A stretch of DNA of 64,000 bases from Plantago major (GCA_026545765.1 CM048844.1:49441401-49505400), one strand, 5' to 3'; numbered from the stretch's first letter, positions 22,433 through 33,400 are shown. Notes: generated by a model from the sequence alone, not told the origin. A program made the numbers and translations.

Positions 22433-23533
22433 TCATTTGTCGATTACACGGGTCACTTGAACCGTTGCTGGAGTTCCCTCATCTGATGCAGAGTTCTCAA
22501 CCTCATTGGTACAGGTGGCAACAACAGACTTAACCTTCCTTGGTTCTTCAAAATTTATCTCAACCGCCCGGACTCTAATGTTTTCTGGGGCTGCTGGGGG
22601 TCTTCCTTTCTCCATGAGCTGTAATTTCCCAACCAAGTCACCCAATATCTGTTCCAGTCTTCTTTGTGATTGCTCGATACTGTCGAACCTCTAGTTATTT
22701 TTTTCCTGAATTTTCTGCGCCTCAAACCAGTACCTCTCAGACCTCTCCATATAGCTCCTGATATCTTTTTCTAGCTCAGTAATACACGGCCCTGGAGTCT
22801 CTTCCACTGCTCTGGCTGCCACTCTCCTAGCCTTATTTCTTGTCCCCTTAAGCTGTGATACTACTGCCAGCTTCTCGAAGACACTATTCAGTTCATCAGC
22901 GGACGCTTCCAGGGAGGAGTTTTTACAGCTCACATCGACCATGTTTTGATACTCCCAATCCAGGCCTTCATAAAATCGGATGCATAAGCTCATATCGTCT
23001 ATCCTGTGGTGAGGGCATTGGGTCAATAACTACAAAAAACGGTCCCGGGCTTCATAGAAGGTCTCATCATGCATCTGCTGAAACTGCATTATCTGGGCAC
23101 GAAGTTGCTGTGTTTTCTCGGGGGGGGGGGGGTAGAATTTATTCATGAATGCCCTGTAGAGCGAATCCCAAGTCGGTAGAGAACCCTCAGGTTGGTTTAA
23201 CAGCCAACTCCTCGCCTTGTCCTGCATATAGATCTGAAATACCTTCTTCCTTATCTCCTCGTCAGTAACTGTCACCCCTTCGACTGTCAATGGAATACCT
23301 GAAATCAGTAGTTCGAATTCCTTGACGAACCTTATCACATCTTCATCTACCATTCCGCAGAATTTTGGGAGATTGTGGAGGTGGTGAGCCTTGAGTTCAA
23401 AATTCCTAGCCTCATTAGATAGAACAATTGCTGCTTTACCAGCCCTAACCACACCAGGCTGCATGTAAGCTCTATAGGTAAGCTGAGCCATAGGTGTTTC
23501 CTTTGTGACAAACCTGTTGTTAAAGCTACACAA
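22433..23533 (-). pseudogene. Gag of the gag-only element, broken
   Basis: The minus-strand frame from 23533 encodes MAQLTYRAYMQPGVVRAGKA and FELKAHHLHNLPKFCGMVDE, then a retrotransposon gag domain: DKARSWLLNQPEGSLPTWDS, AFMNKFYPPP, FQQMHDETFYEARDRF. The tail from about 23026 has LCIRFYEGLDWEYQNMVD and a basic helix (QLKGTRNKARRVAARAVEE). This is the only long protein of the element besides protease. Confidence 0.8.
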
Positions 23534-23636
23534 CTCGAAAGCCTCGAAATATTCTTAGTTTCTGTTAGTGCACTAAACTTTAGGTTGAAAAATAAACAAA
23601 TAACAAATCACTCTCAAATGCTACAGTAGGAATTGG

Positions 23637-23656
23637 TTCCCCGGCAGCGGCGCCAA
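23637..23656 (-). other. Primer binding site of the gag-only element
   Basis: Minus strand: TGGCGCCGCTGCCGGGGAA, three bases inside the 5' LTR. It is the same tRNA-Asp-type site as in the Athila element at 5301, which supports an Athila partner as helper. Confidence 0.85.
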
Positions 23657-23659
23657 ATT

Positions 23660-25075
23660 TGATGTGCTCAAATTACTACTTAGAAAACAAGTAGAAAGCA
23701 GTTGTTGTAAACAGACAATGCTAACCACAGAATCGTTCGCTAAGGAACCAATTAAGCTACCAAGCAGTTGAAAGCAAATAGTCACTTGTGAAAACAATTT
23801 GATTGGTTTGTTTGAATACTTTTAATAACTAGAAAATAGATAAAGTAAATAGACGGTTGATGACAGTGAGAGAAGATGAACACAGTAGTAATGATCAAGT
23901 AATGCTAATTCGTTCTAGGGCAATCATTCATATTTGTCACGCGGTCGGTGTACAGAAATCAATCAATCCAATTCAACCAATCATACTTTGAATATTTCAA
24001 ACTAGAGTACTCGTGGGTTGTCAATCCACGATCCTTAACCGAAAACGATTTAGAAGATTTAAAACTAGCTTATTGGATTGAAGGTTTTACGAATATTTCA
24101 AACTAGACAAACCTATATGAATGAATCCAAAACCCTAGAAACGAATATACAATACTATCACATAACTACAGTGTTCGGAGTGATTTAGCTACTCATGATG
24201 GAAGCAAAGATGAAAGACGTCAAGGTACTGATTACGCTAAGCTTAAACATAGTGATAATCGCATGCAAAATCATTCAATTCGATAAACACAAGAAAAGTA
24301 TGAATTTAAGATAAACAATAGAGAATTATCAATAGATTACCAAGAATTCGATCCCGATGGTTCTTACAAGAGGTAAACCAAGCTCCAAAGATCCATCAAA
24401 CAATGTAGAAACCTAGTTCTAGGAGCTTTTTATATGTAAAAATCGAGTATAAGAAGTTATAGCAAAGGAAGACCTAATTCTAACCTAAAAAGGAGTTTTT
24501 TTTGCTGAATCTGTGAAGTTATCGCAAATCTCGCCACGGCGAGGAAAATAGCTCGCCGTGGCGAGACACTGTTTAGGCTCCCAAATTACTCTCGCAAAAT
24601 CTTGCCGCGGCGAGAATGTCATTCGTCGCGGCGAGCTTAAAACTTCTGTAACTTTTGCTACAGACATAATATGGCCATGCTTCAAAAATGAACGTTGTAG
24701 CCCTTTGAATTATCTTTCCATGGCCACCGAGCTCAGGTCAATCGGACATCATATATATGAGAGAGTTATGGCCAAAATGGCTAGACTGCTCCGTAAAACT
24801 TCACTTTTGCAAGCTTCGCTAAAACGGCTCTCAAATCTTCGTCTGAACTCCGAATCCACTTCCGTTTTTGCCCAATTACTCTTCATTCAGAGATCTATAA
24901 CCAATGTCTTCACTCCGATTTTCACCTTCGGGACCAAATAACACAAAAAATTCTACAAAACACAAACAAAGTACCAAAGCATAAAAACGTACAAAAACAC
25001 TATAAAACTAAGGTCAAAGACTAACAAAAGACCGCTAAAGAGGACCAAATGAGACGTTAGAATATTGTCTCATCA
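23660..25075 (-). repeat. 5' LTR of the gag-only element
   Basis: 1416 bp, TGATGAGAC..GAGCACATCA when read on the minus strand. It differs from the 3' LTR by scattered, mostly C/T and G/A changes and by a 22-bp segment between two palindromes (about 24535-24560) that the other LTR lacks. TATA-like box at 24427-24434. Confidence 0.92.
24530..24645. repeat. Array of 14-bp GC palindromes in the LTR
   Basis: Four copies or near copies of CTCGCC[G/A][C/T]GGCGAG, each able to fold on itself, in an AT-rich LTR. The other LTR (19856-19945) has three copies, apparently after loss of the DNA between two neighbours. Confidence 0.75.
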
Positions 25076-25080
25076 GTTTA

Positions 25081-25520
25081 CTTGCTATGAAGTAAGGATG
25101 AAACCTTAGAAGCATTTAAACATTACAAGACTGAAGTTGAGAACCAACTTAATAATCGAATTAAGATAATTCGAAGTGATAGAGGTGGAGAATATGGAGC
25201 ACCATTTGAAGAATATTGCTCTCAGTTTGGCATCATTCATGAAACTACTGCTCCTTACTTGCCTCAATCTAATGGTGTTGCTGAACGCAAAAATCGCACT
25301 CTCAAGGAGATGATGAACGCACTATTACTAGATTCTGGGTTAATTACCCCAGAACTTGTGGGGGGAGGCTATTCTCACGGCCACTACTATTCTTAACAGA
25401 ATACCCCGGAAAAATAGTGACGTTACTCCATATGAATTATGGAAGGGTCACCATCATACAAATACTTGAAAGTGTGGGGGTGTTTGGCTAAGGTAGAAGT
25501 ACCTAAGCCAAAGCAAGTCA
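25081..25520 (+). pseudogene. Copia2 integrase, remainder
   Basis: Continues Copia2 after the nested element: IIRSDRGGEYGAPFEEYCSQ (second catalytic Asp) and [20 protein letters not shown] (catalytic Glu). LKVWGCLAKVEVP-like sequence ends the domain. Broken. Confidence 0.85.
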
Positions 25521-25542
25521 AAATTGGACCCAAGACTGTAGA

Positions 25543-27140
25543 TTGCATATTCATAGATATGCGAATAACAGTAGCGCGTATCGCTTCTTAGTGCATAAGT
25601 CGCAGATACCGGATATCCATGAGGGTACAGTTATTGAGTCAAGGAATGCAGAATTCTTTGAAACGATCTTTCCTAGAAAGGAGAAGAAAGAGTTAATCAC
25701 TCGCAAGAGAGATTATGAAACTGCTATAGGATCGAATGAAGAAATTCCTGAACCAATAGTTGACAAGGAAATTCCTGAAGAAATGGAACAAGTTCCAAAT
25801 AAGGAAATTCCTGAACCAAGAGGTTCAAGAGGGGAACCTGAAGGTTCACATCAAGAGACTGTGGAGGTTCCTGATGTCGAACCTAGAAGAAGTAAAAGGG
25901 CAAGGAACGCGAAGGACTTTGGACCTGAGTTTCTTACCTACATGGTAGAAAACGAACCAAGGACAATCAAAGAGGCGATGTCCAATCCTGACGCTGCTCT
26001 TTGGAAGGAAGCCATTGAGAGCGAAATGGAATCCATATTGCAAAACCATACTTAGGAATTGGTTGATCTTCCTCCGGGAAATAAACCTCTGGGTTGCAAG
26101 TGGATACTCAAATGCAAGTATAAAGCAGATGGGACCATTGATAAATACAAGGCTCGTCTGGTAGTCAAGGGCTATAGACAGAAGGAGGGTCTTGATTATT
26201 TCGACACATACTCACCTGTGTCAAGGTTAACCTCCATTAGAGTATTTATAGCCACTGTTGCGCTGCGTGGTCTTGAGATACATCAAATGGATGTTAAAAC
26301 CGCTTTCCTAAACGGAGAGTTGGAAGAAGAAATCTACATGGAACAACCTGAAGGGTATGAGGTTCCAGGACAAGAGAAGAAGGTCTGTCATCTTGTCAAG
26401 TCATTGTACGGACTTAAGCAAGCCCCTAAACAATGGCACGAAAAGTTTGACAACTTGTTGATGTTGAAGGGCTTTTCTATAAATGAATGTGATAAGTGTA
26501 TCTATGTAAAAGGGAATGTTGAATCCTTTGTCATGATATGATTATACGTAGATGACATGCTCATTACTGGAAGTAGTCTGTAATTGATCATGAAAACCAA
26601 GCAAATGTTGAAATAACATTTTGACATGAAAGACTTGGGTGTGGCAGATTTAATCTTAGGAATAAAGATCTCTAAGACATCCGAGGGTTTGGTGCTTTCA
26701 CAATCTCATTACATTGAAGACGTCCTAAAGAGATTTGGGGTCTTTGACTCTGCACCTATGAAAACACCTATGAACAGGAGTCAATGTTTAGACAAACATC
26801 ATGGTGATCCTATGGAACAAGTGCAATATGCCTGGATAATTGGCAGTCTAATGTACCTGATGAACTGCACTAGTCCAGATATTGCATATGCAGTCAACAA
26901 GTTGGCTAGATTCACACGTAATCCAGGAAGTGACCACTGGAAGGCACTAAATCATCTATTGAGTTACTTAAAGTACACAACAGATTATGGATTACACTAT
27001 GGAAGATATCCAGCTGTATTGGAAGGATACAGTGATGCAAACTGGATATCTGATAGCAAAAACACCAAATCTACAAGTGGGTATTTGTTTACCATTGGTG
27101 GTGGGGCTGTTTCATGGAGATCCTCTTAACAAACTTGCAT
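25543..27140 (+). pseudogene. Copia2 reverse transcriptase and RNase H start, broken
   Basis: After an acidic linker with tandem copies of KEIPEP, RT starts at GNKPLGCKWILKCKYKADG (about 26077) and runs through KTAFLNGELEEEIYMEQPEG and LYVDDMLITG (about 26543). RNase H begins with [20 protein letters not shown] (about 27010). Interrupted. Confidence 0.88.
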
Positions 27141-27153
27141 CGCCCGATCCACG

Positions 27154-27495
27154 ATGGAGTCGGAATTCATAGCTTTGGAAAAAGCTGGAGAGGAAGCAGA
27201 ATGGCTTCGAGAATTTTTAGAGGACATCCCTTGTTGGGAGAAACCTATGCCTTCCGTGACAATACATTATGATAGTATGTCAGCTCTAGGAAGGGCAGAA
27301 AGTAATATGTACAATGGCAAGTCTAGACATATGCGTCGTAGGCACAAGACCATTAGGCAATTGATCTCTACGGGGGTTATCACTATTGATTACGTGAAAT
27401 CAAAGGATAACATTGCGGATCCGCAAACTAAAGCTATACCTAGAGATCAAGTTCTTTGCCTGTCTAGGGGAATGGGCTTAAGACCCACTCATTAA
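27154..27495 (+). pseudogene. Copia2 RNase H, C-terminal part
   Basis: MESEFIALEKAGEEAEWLRE (catalytic Glu), IHYDSMSALGRAES (Asp) and DYVKSKDNIADPQTKAI (last Asp) complete the copia RNase H. The pol stop is at 27493-27495. Confidence 0.88.
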
Positions 27496-28106
27496 AGGAC
27501 TTTGCGGTGGCATCCCAACCATACTAACTGGAGATCCCAAGAATTTGGTTCAATGGGACAACTAAGCTGTAAAGGACTAGTACATGCCTCGTGAAGTTTG
27601 GTACTTCGAGGTAAAAGCACTTAGGAGCTCTTGCTCCACTTGCGCCATTTCCGTGAAAGACATTAAGTGCTCCTACAGAAACGGGCGGAGGATGAGTCAC
27701 TGAACTCTTAATGACCTCTAAAGAGAGTCTTAATCTCTTTAGCTCTTACGAGCGAAGCACTGGCAGGATGCTTCTAGAACGAGGTCACCTATTTAAGTGT
27801 GAAGTCTAGGCCGCTTCAAATGTAAACACTTAAGCATCCAAGTGAGTCCAAGGCCTTAATGGATGGACAAGGAACGAGGCAATAAAGGAGAATTATTGTG
27901 TTCATATCATTGTCTTGGTTTACACAAAATGCCGACCGGTTCAAGGCACCACGTCCACCGTGTGGCAAGTAAATCCGATGGTATGTTACTAGGGACGATT
28001 CAATGTCGCTGACAATCGATCCCGATGTAATATGATTTTCCACCAGAAATTCTGGGCTAGAGCACCCCGCAGTGCTGTGAGCATCAATCCTCTTTCATGT
28101 GCGGAT
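27496..28106 (+). other. Copia2 3' untranslated region and polypurine tract
   Basis: No coding frame. It begins GGACTTTGCGGTGGCATCCC and contains the phrase GGTTCAATGGGACAA seen in relatives of this copia group. The final TTTCATGTGCGGAT directly before the 3' LTR is in the place of the polypurine tract, although it is poorer in purines than usual. Confidence 0.6.
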
Positions 28107-29114
28107 TGTAAGAATTTTAGTCTACAATGAGGCTAGTCCATATTTTTGCATCTAAACCAAAGGGGCCCCACATGTTGGAAACGACGTTTCCTTAAACATG
28201 AATAATCTACTATAGTAGTAGATTGCACTTGAGAAAGAATTACTAAAATTCATTGAGAGGTGAAAGAGTAATTGAACCTCAAAGTGTGTTGGTTGATGCA
28301 TTAAATATGGAATGCCAAGAGTTGGAAATGGGAAGTATCCCACAAGGCTGAAATTGAGAAAGAATGAACTAGTTATAAGTCCAAAACTTGCTATTGGGTT
28401 TGGGCCCCAAGGAGCACCCATGGTTTTGGAAGGGGGGAGGAGCTAGATAGCTCCATCACTCGACCACACGCACCCGCCTGGCTCCGCCAGGAGCCGGGCC
28501 CGGGTCACGGGTCCGTGGGTTCGCGGGTCGTGGTCTTGAGTAGATTATTATCTTTTTGGCCCAGAAACATATTGTGCTTGGTTAAGCCCAAATAGATAGT
28601 CTGAAACGAAGCCCAACACTGAAGCTTGAAGCCCAACAGATGCCCAACAGATGCGTCTGTTGGTTTGGATGGGATTCAGCGAACAGATCTGTCCATTCGC
28701 TGAAAGGATGTAACTGAACGGGAAAAATCCAACAGGTGTGCCTGTTTGAATTTTTCTTTCTGCAGGGACCTGTTCATGAAAGGCTACATCTATTCAGACC
28801 GCAACTCTTCAATATTATAAATAGACCCCCAGAATTGGACTTTCAAAACACCGAAATCCAAACCTTCTTTCTTCTTTACTTTCTCTCTAAAAGCCTGAAC
28901 TTTCTATACTACCTAGTTCGACAAGTTAGCAATTCAGTGCTAGAATTCTAACTTACTGCTGCTCTATCTTGGGAGACTGATTGCTAAGTAAACCGTAGGC
29001 ACCAGGGCGGGGCGATCAAAGTCTTAAGGACCGAGGGCCAACCCTCAGCTCAGCAGACTTATACTCTCTATTTTCGTATACCATCTTCTATACACCCACT
29101 CTCTACAACCAACA
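28107..29114 (+). repeat. 3' LTR of Copia2
   Basis: 1008 bp, homologous to 16262-17265 with about 3% differences and two small indels. It is followed by the target duplication GTGCT (29115-29119). TATA box at 28816-28823. Confidence 0.93.
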
Positions 29115-29119
29115 GTGCT

Positions 29120-29750
29120 TAAGCTAGATGTCGCACTAATGTGTAATTATCTTCGTGATCGAGACATCTTTGATCTAGAAAACCCAAGTGAGATGGGTGC
29201 AAATATGGTTCGAGTTTATCTTTTTACCACAATTTTTCACTAAACAAACCTTTTGGCCTTCCAGAAATTTTCTAGATTGTTCTACTTAAATGTGAAGAGG
29301 TAACCTCTCCACTAACAGGTTGCATTACTCTGAGCTTAAATGCTGCAGTATCAATTTGGCTACTAATGGTGAGAGCTGTTATGTTTTCTCTACAACTATA
29401 TATACCCCTCCCTCACTTGACAGACACACACCGGAAATTCTTCTTCCCTTCTCTTCTCTGTTTTCATTCTGCACTTTAGATATTCGAGTGTTCTTCACCA
29501 CAGAAGTTCGACAGAGCTTCACCGAGCTTCCAGAGATTCTTGAGATTGGACGTTGTACCTTGGGAGATAATTGTCCGAGGAAGGCCTGAAGCTTACTGAA
29601 GGCGGACAAATTTATCTTAGGGGGAGGTGGTCTCACTACTGACTAGTCCAGGATTAAATCCGAACCTGTGTTTTGTTTTTTGTTTGTGTAATCAAGTTTC
29701 AGTAAGTGTTAACAAATTTTTTATTCATGTACTGTTTTCATATATATTTC
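29120..29750 (+). repeat. 5' LTR of Copia4, left part (start unknown)
   Basis: The stretch up to 29750 continues at 60991 after the Tat insertion; ATTTC is duplicated at 29746-29750 and 60986-60990. TATA box TATATATA at 29397-29404 and a section GGGAGATAATTGTCCG..GGCGGACAAA (29568-29610) align with the Copia2 LTR downstream of its TATA box. The LTR start is not visible: it may lie anywhere between 16200 and 29397 of the original sequence. Confidence 0.65.
29397..29404 (+). promoter_or_regulatory. TATA box of the Copia4 LTR
   Basis: TATATATA followed by a C-rich stretch, about 350 bp before the Tat insertion point. By position it corresponds to the TATA box of the Copia2 LTR. Confidence 0.55.
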
Positions 29751-30630
29751 TGTTGAGGGTAAAAGTTCCTCAACCACTTAGAGATTATTCTATCCCACTG
29801 AAAATGGCCAAGATATCCTCAAGTAAGAAGCTCCGTACTGCGTAAGAGCCAACGTGTGAGAGCCTGAGATTCTAAGCTTGGTAAGAACCTGCACAAGTGA
29901 CTTGGAGGGGGGTTAGGACCCGGTTTGCTAAGTGTCAAACCGGTTTGAGACTTTACTCAAAGAGAGACTGAAGATCTACTCGGTATAATAGTCCAGGTTC
30001 GGAAGTGATTATTGCTTACCATTATCATGGGAGTGTGTGCCCTATATATAGATTTCTCCCCAATTGGGAGGGTTCCACCAGATCGTGCCAAGTGTAAGAC
30101 CTGGATTGAGCCACCAAGGCTTCAATAGGCCCATGGCCCATTAATGACACTTGCCCCATTCCACTTTGGGCTTTCAGGGGTAGTTTAGTCATTAATGTCA
30201 GAGTATTAGAGGCTTTGATGCAGTCTGCTGCGGGTTAAGGCCCGAAGGGGCAGGTTCGGATGCTTGGCCCGGATCGTACCAGGTTGCTCATAAGATATTC
30301 TTCTCAGTCTGTCGAGTGCCTTTCATTCGGACCTCATGCCTCGAACCTCCTTACTCTCTAGTGCCTGTTCATTTGGTTGCTTGTAAGGATGTTGTGTTTA
30401 GTCCAGACTGGTGTCCGGGTCGAAACCCACGGCTACGGACCATTGGCAGGGTCAGATCTACTATCCTTAGTCCCTCCTGTCCCTTTAAACCTAGGCGGGT
30501 CGGACTCGACGGGGGCTTAGTATCGGACCTCCGGGTTGGACTGTAAGGTCCCAGACTCAGACAACTTGGGACGCCTTAGGATTCGTTCCAAAGGCGCCTA
30601 TGACGGATTTGACATATTTCTGTATCAACA
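29751..30630 (-). repeat. 3' LTR of the Tat element
   Basis: 880 bp. It has a TATATATA box at 30043-30050. It differs from the 5' LTR by about 30 substitutions and one deletion of about 37 bp in the other copy (near 30500). Confidence 0.93.
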
Positions 30631-30646
30631 TATGTCCCCCTAGTTT
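30631..30646 (-). other. Polypurine tract of the Tat element
   Basis: Minus strand AAACTAGGGGGACATA directly before the 3' LTR (TGTTGATAC). The AGGGGGA core is the expected plus-strand primer. Confidence 0.75.
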
Positions 30647-30938
30647 CCAAGTATCTTAGTAAAAGATAGTTGTGGAACTATAGTTGAAAGTGGAGGAGAC
30701 AGTTTGTTTCTCGGTCCAGTCTGTCCCTCGTAAGCAGAAAAAAGGTGTAATTCGTGCTTCTTGTCGTCCTTAATCTTGATCTCTCTCTCTCCCCCCCCCC
30801 CCCCCCCCTTTCTTTCTTTTGTTGCAGTCCGAGGAAGGAGGCTCAGAGTGCAACCAAATTAAAGAAGGGGTATTTGTAAGCGAGATTAAGTGGACAGAGA
30901 ACGTCGGAGTTGTACCTCTTTGTAGGTGAAGGGATGAC
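30647..30938. other. Non-coding stretch with C-rich low-complexity run
   Basis: No gene. At 30781-30812 a CT repeat runs into about 19 consecutive C and then TTTC repeats; the length of such a homopolymer is unreliable in assemblies. Confidence 0.6.
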
Positions 30939-31305
30939 CCGAACGGACGAGAGTCCGTGTGATGATGAGCTGGATCAACCTTCCTTGTAAAAAAGGGAGG
31001 GTTTTTATCAACCTTGTCGGGAAAGTCCGGAGAGGGACATCCGAACGGACGAGGGTCCGTGTGATGGTGAGGTAAATCATCCTTCCTTGTAAAAAGGGGA
31101 GGGTTTTTATCAACCTTGTCGTGATGGTCCGAAGAGGGACATCCGAACGAATGAGGGTCCGTGTGATGGTGAGGTAAATCATCCTTCCTCGTAGAAAGGA
31201 GAGGGTTTTTATCAACCTTGTAGGGATGGTCCGGAGAGGGACATCCGAACGGACGAGGGTCCGTGTGATGGTGAGGTAAATCATCCTTCCTCGTAGAAAG
31301 GACGC
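30939..31305. repeat. 102-bp minisatellite, about 3.6 units
   Basis: Units start at 30939, 31041, 31143 and 31245, each with CCGAACGGACGAG near its beginning and GGGTTTTTATCAACCTTG near its end. Spacing is exactly 102 bp three times. Tat elements are known for tandem repeats between pol and the 3' LTR, which can seed satellite DNA. Confidence 0.9.
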
Positions 31306-31529
31306 GGATCCGAGGCGGAAGATAGATTGGCCATCCGAGGGTGTAGTAATGTCCTCTTCCCGAGCCTGGTGAAGTTGGTTGTATGTTTTTGTCCTCGTAA
31401 GGTAAATATTTTGTACCAATGTGTCAATTCACCTGGTATTGTTGTACTATGCTGTTGGATGAATTGTGATCTACGATTGAGATTTAATCCCGAAAAATGG
31501 TGACGGTTGGGCTTCCTGATTTAACCCTC

Positions 31530-31537
31530 TATAAATA
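31530..31537 (+). promoter_or_regulatory. TATA box of the Tat antisense gene
   Basis: TATAAATA on the + strand, opposite to the Tat element, 479 bp before the first ATG of the antisense gene. It precedes a leader with a good intron (31697-32007: GTAAGTTG to a pyrimidine-rich TTTTTTCCCTAG). Confidence 0.6.
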
Positions 31538-32008
31538 GGGGTTTCACCGATGTCATTTTCACATTCTAGAGAGAAGATTTTCGACTTTTTCAGTACATCC
31601 GAAGCAAGTGCAAGCAATCCGAAGCGAGTGAGAAGAAGTCCGTAGCGAGTTATCCAAGCAAAGTTAGCTGCCTTCGATCCAACCATCCGAGTACAAGTAA
31701 GTTGTTTGTTTTCCTGAATGGTTATCAAATTTCCTTGTGTTTGTTGTTTCGCTACTGTTGAAAATATGGTCTGTTCGGATGCATGCTTATGTTACATATT
31801 CTATAGTTGGCAATAACCGTAGTGTGTGTCAGATATGTTGAGTAGTCAAGACTAACGCCGGACTGACACCTTACTAACTCTGAACTAACTCCGCCCGGCA
31901 GAGTCATTTTCTATCCTCCGAATCTTTAAATTCCTTCCTCTTTAATCTACATAAACGACCTCTCGGACTGCCATCTTAAAGCTTACGAAATTGCCTTTTT
32001 TCCCTAGG

Positions 32009-33393
32009 ATGTCCGAGAGTGATAGTCAAAATCGATCCGAAGCTGAAGGATATGCATCTGAGGCGCTGTCTCTGGTAGAGACTCCGAGGAGGTTGATGTA
32101 GGGAGTATGGAGGACTTACAAGAGTCGGTCCATTCTGTCCACCCGAATCGGGAAGAGCCCGAGGTAACCTCTTTACTTCGGTTAGTTGTTCCAGGTTCAG
32201 TGTCTCCGAGGCATCAGGATTACCCGGAAGTCTCTACTGTGCAGGGTATTGGTGCTGTGCAAGAGACTACTTCCCGGACTATAGGGGATATCCGGCCGCG
32301 CCGTGTTGGGAAAGAGCCCGAGCTCCCGGTAGAGATTCGATCCCTTATACGCAACTTAGGTTATAATTTTAAGAGTAACCCTAACCGAGTGCCGTTCATC
32401 CCGGATCCGCAGGAGCCTAATATTGAGGAAGTGCATGATACCTCCGAGGAATCGCCCGAGCTAGGCATGTCCGAGGAATCGCCCGAGCTAGGCATGTTCG
32501 AGGAAGAAGAGGCGGAGAGGGCCGAAGAGGTAGAGGGTGTTGAGGATCGGGTCCAGATTGTTGCCCCCCTCCGGACGGTGGTAGAGTTGGGTTCCTCGTC
32601 CTCGGAGGAAGAAGAGGCGGAGAGGGCCGAAGAGGTAGAGGGTCGAGATGAAGATATGGGGTCGGGGGAGGAGGAAGAATATGAGGTGATCCCGCCTCAT
32701 GTTTTTCGGAGGGAGTCATCTGGTCAGGCGGGACCGAGTCAGCGCAGGACTGAGGGGTGCAAGAAGGGTGAGGACGTGTACCAGGTGAAGTTTCCCCGGT
32801 CAAGGGATGATGTAACTCATCCGGATCTGGAGGGCGAGTTGAATGAAGATTGCACGCTTCCGACTTGTCCGTCGATCGTAACGACCGAGGAAGTGGATGA
32901 GCTTCGGAGGAAATATGAGATCCCGGATTCCGTGGAAATCCTAATTCCGGATGAGTCGCACGCTTTTTACAATCCGCCTCCGGGATACATGTGCGTGCAT
33001 GAAATAAGTCTGCACTGCGGGTGGCGGTTGCCGGTGTCGTCTGAGTTGTTGGACATTTTGAACGACATGGGGTTGAGTCCGCATCAAATCATCCCCAATT
33101 CTCTCGAAAATCTGATGTGCTTCGGGGTGATGTGTAAATACAAGGGCATCCCGGTTACTTTTGATAACTTCCGTAAGTTGTTTAGTGTTAGTATAAGTAA
33201 TAGGAATACATTATTTTATACGCTGGTATGTCACCAAGCGTATACTTTCTTCGTAGATCCGCTCTCCTCCCTTGGAATAAATTGGTGGAAGAGATACATT
33301 TTCGTCCGGCCCGCTCTGAAACAGGGTCAATCCGAGGCGGAAAGGGCCCAACGGCGGTTTGAGAGGAAGTTTTTCGGATTTTTTACAAATTAG
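32009..33393 (+). pseudogene. Tat antisense gene, 5' half (gypsy-type putative transposon protein)
   Basis: The ATG at 32009 follows the leader intron by one base; the longest open stretch is 32107-33393. The first 220 residues are acidic with a duplicated EEEEAERAEEVEG block. The later part (VHEISLHCGWRLPVSSELLD, GLSPHQIIPNSLENLMCFGV) resembles the plant 'putative gypsy type transposon' domain (Pfam Transposase_28). In spite of the Pfam name it has no demonstrated transposase activity. It lies on the strand opposite to gag-pol, between integrase and the 3' LTR, where Tat elements are known to carry extra genes. The SIRE insertion separates it from its 3' half at 50402. Confidence 0.75.
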
Positions 33394-33400
33394 TCACTAA

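Larger units (their letters stand above)
18987..25075 (-). mobile_element. Gag-protease-only LTR element of the Athila type (non-autonomous)
   Basis: 6.1 kb with LTRs at 18987-20374 and 23660-25075 and target duplication GTTTA at 18982-18986 and 25076-25080. Read on the minus strand: primer site, gag and a protease, then about 1.3 kb non-coding and a polypurine tract. No RT, RNase H or integrase is present, and the internal region (3285 bp) is too short to have held a pol. It fits the terminal-repeat-with-gag class of plant elements that depend on a relative's pol. It is broken, with a few interruptions in gag. LTR divergence is about 3% by eye over the first 700 bp. Confidence 0.9.
16262..29114 (+). 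mobile_element. Ty1/copia element Copia2, both LTRs present, split by a nested element
   Basis: LTRs of 1004 bp (16262-17265) and 1008 bp (28107-29114) begin TGTAAGAATTTTAG and end CCAACA, and GTGCT is duplicated at 16257-16261 and 29115-29119. Inside are gag, protease, integrase, RT and RNase H of a copia lineage also represented by the element at 61034 (RT motifs [20 protein letters not shown] and [20 protein letters not shown]). I cannot name the lineage with confidence. The gag-only element 18987-25075 sits in its integrase. About ten other interruptions are present. LTR divergence is about 3% by eye, suggesting an age of one to a few million years under usual plant rates. Confidence 0.93.

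Noticed and set aside
29115-29134. Sequence after the Copia2 3' LTR (CTTAAGCTAGATGTC) resembles the Copia4 primer region
   Set aside because: It is the target sequence beyond the duplication GTGCT; the resemblance is short and without matching LTR context.
30781-30812. C19 run as a functional polypurine tract
   Set aside because: The real tract is directly at the LTR (30631-30646); this is low-complexity DNA of uncertain length.
32107-33393. A true DNA transposase, as the Pfam name might suggest
   Set aside because: It lies inside a Tat element in the place of the known antisense gene and shows no catalytic motif.
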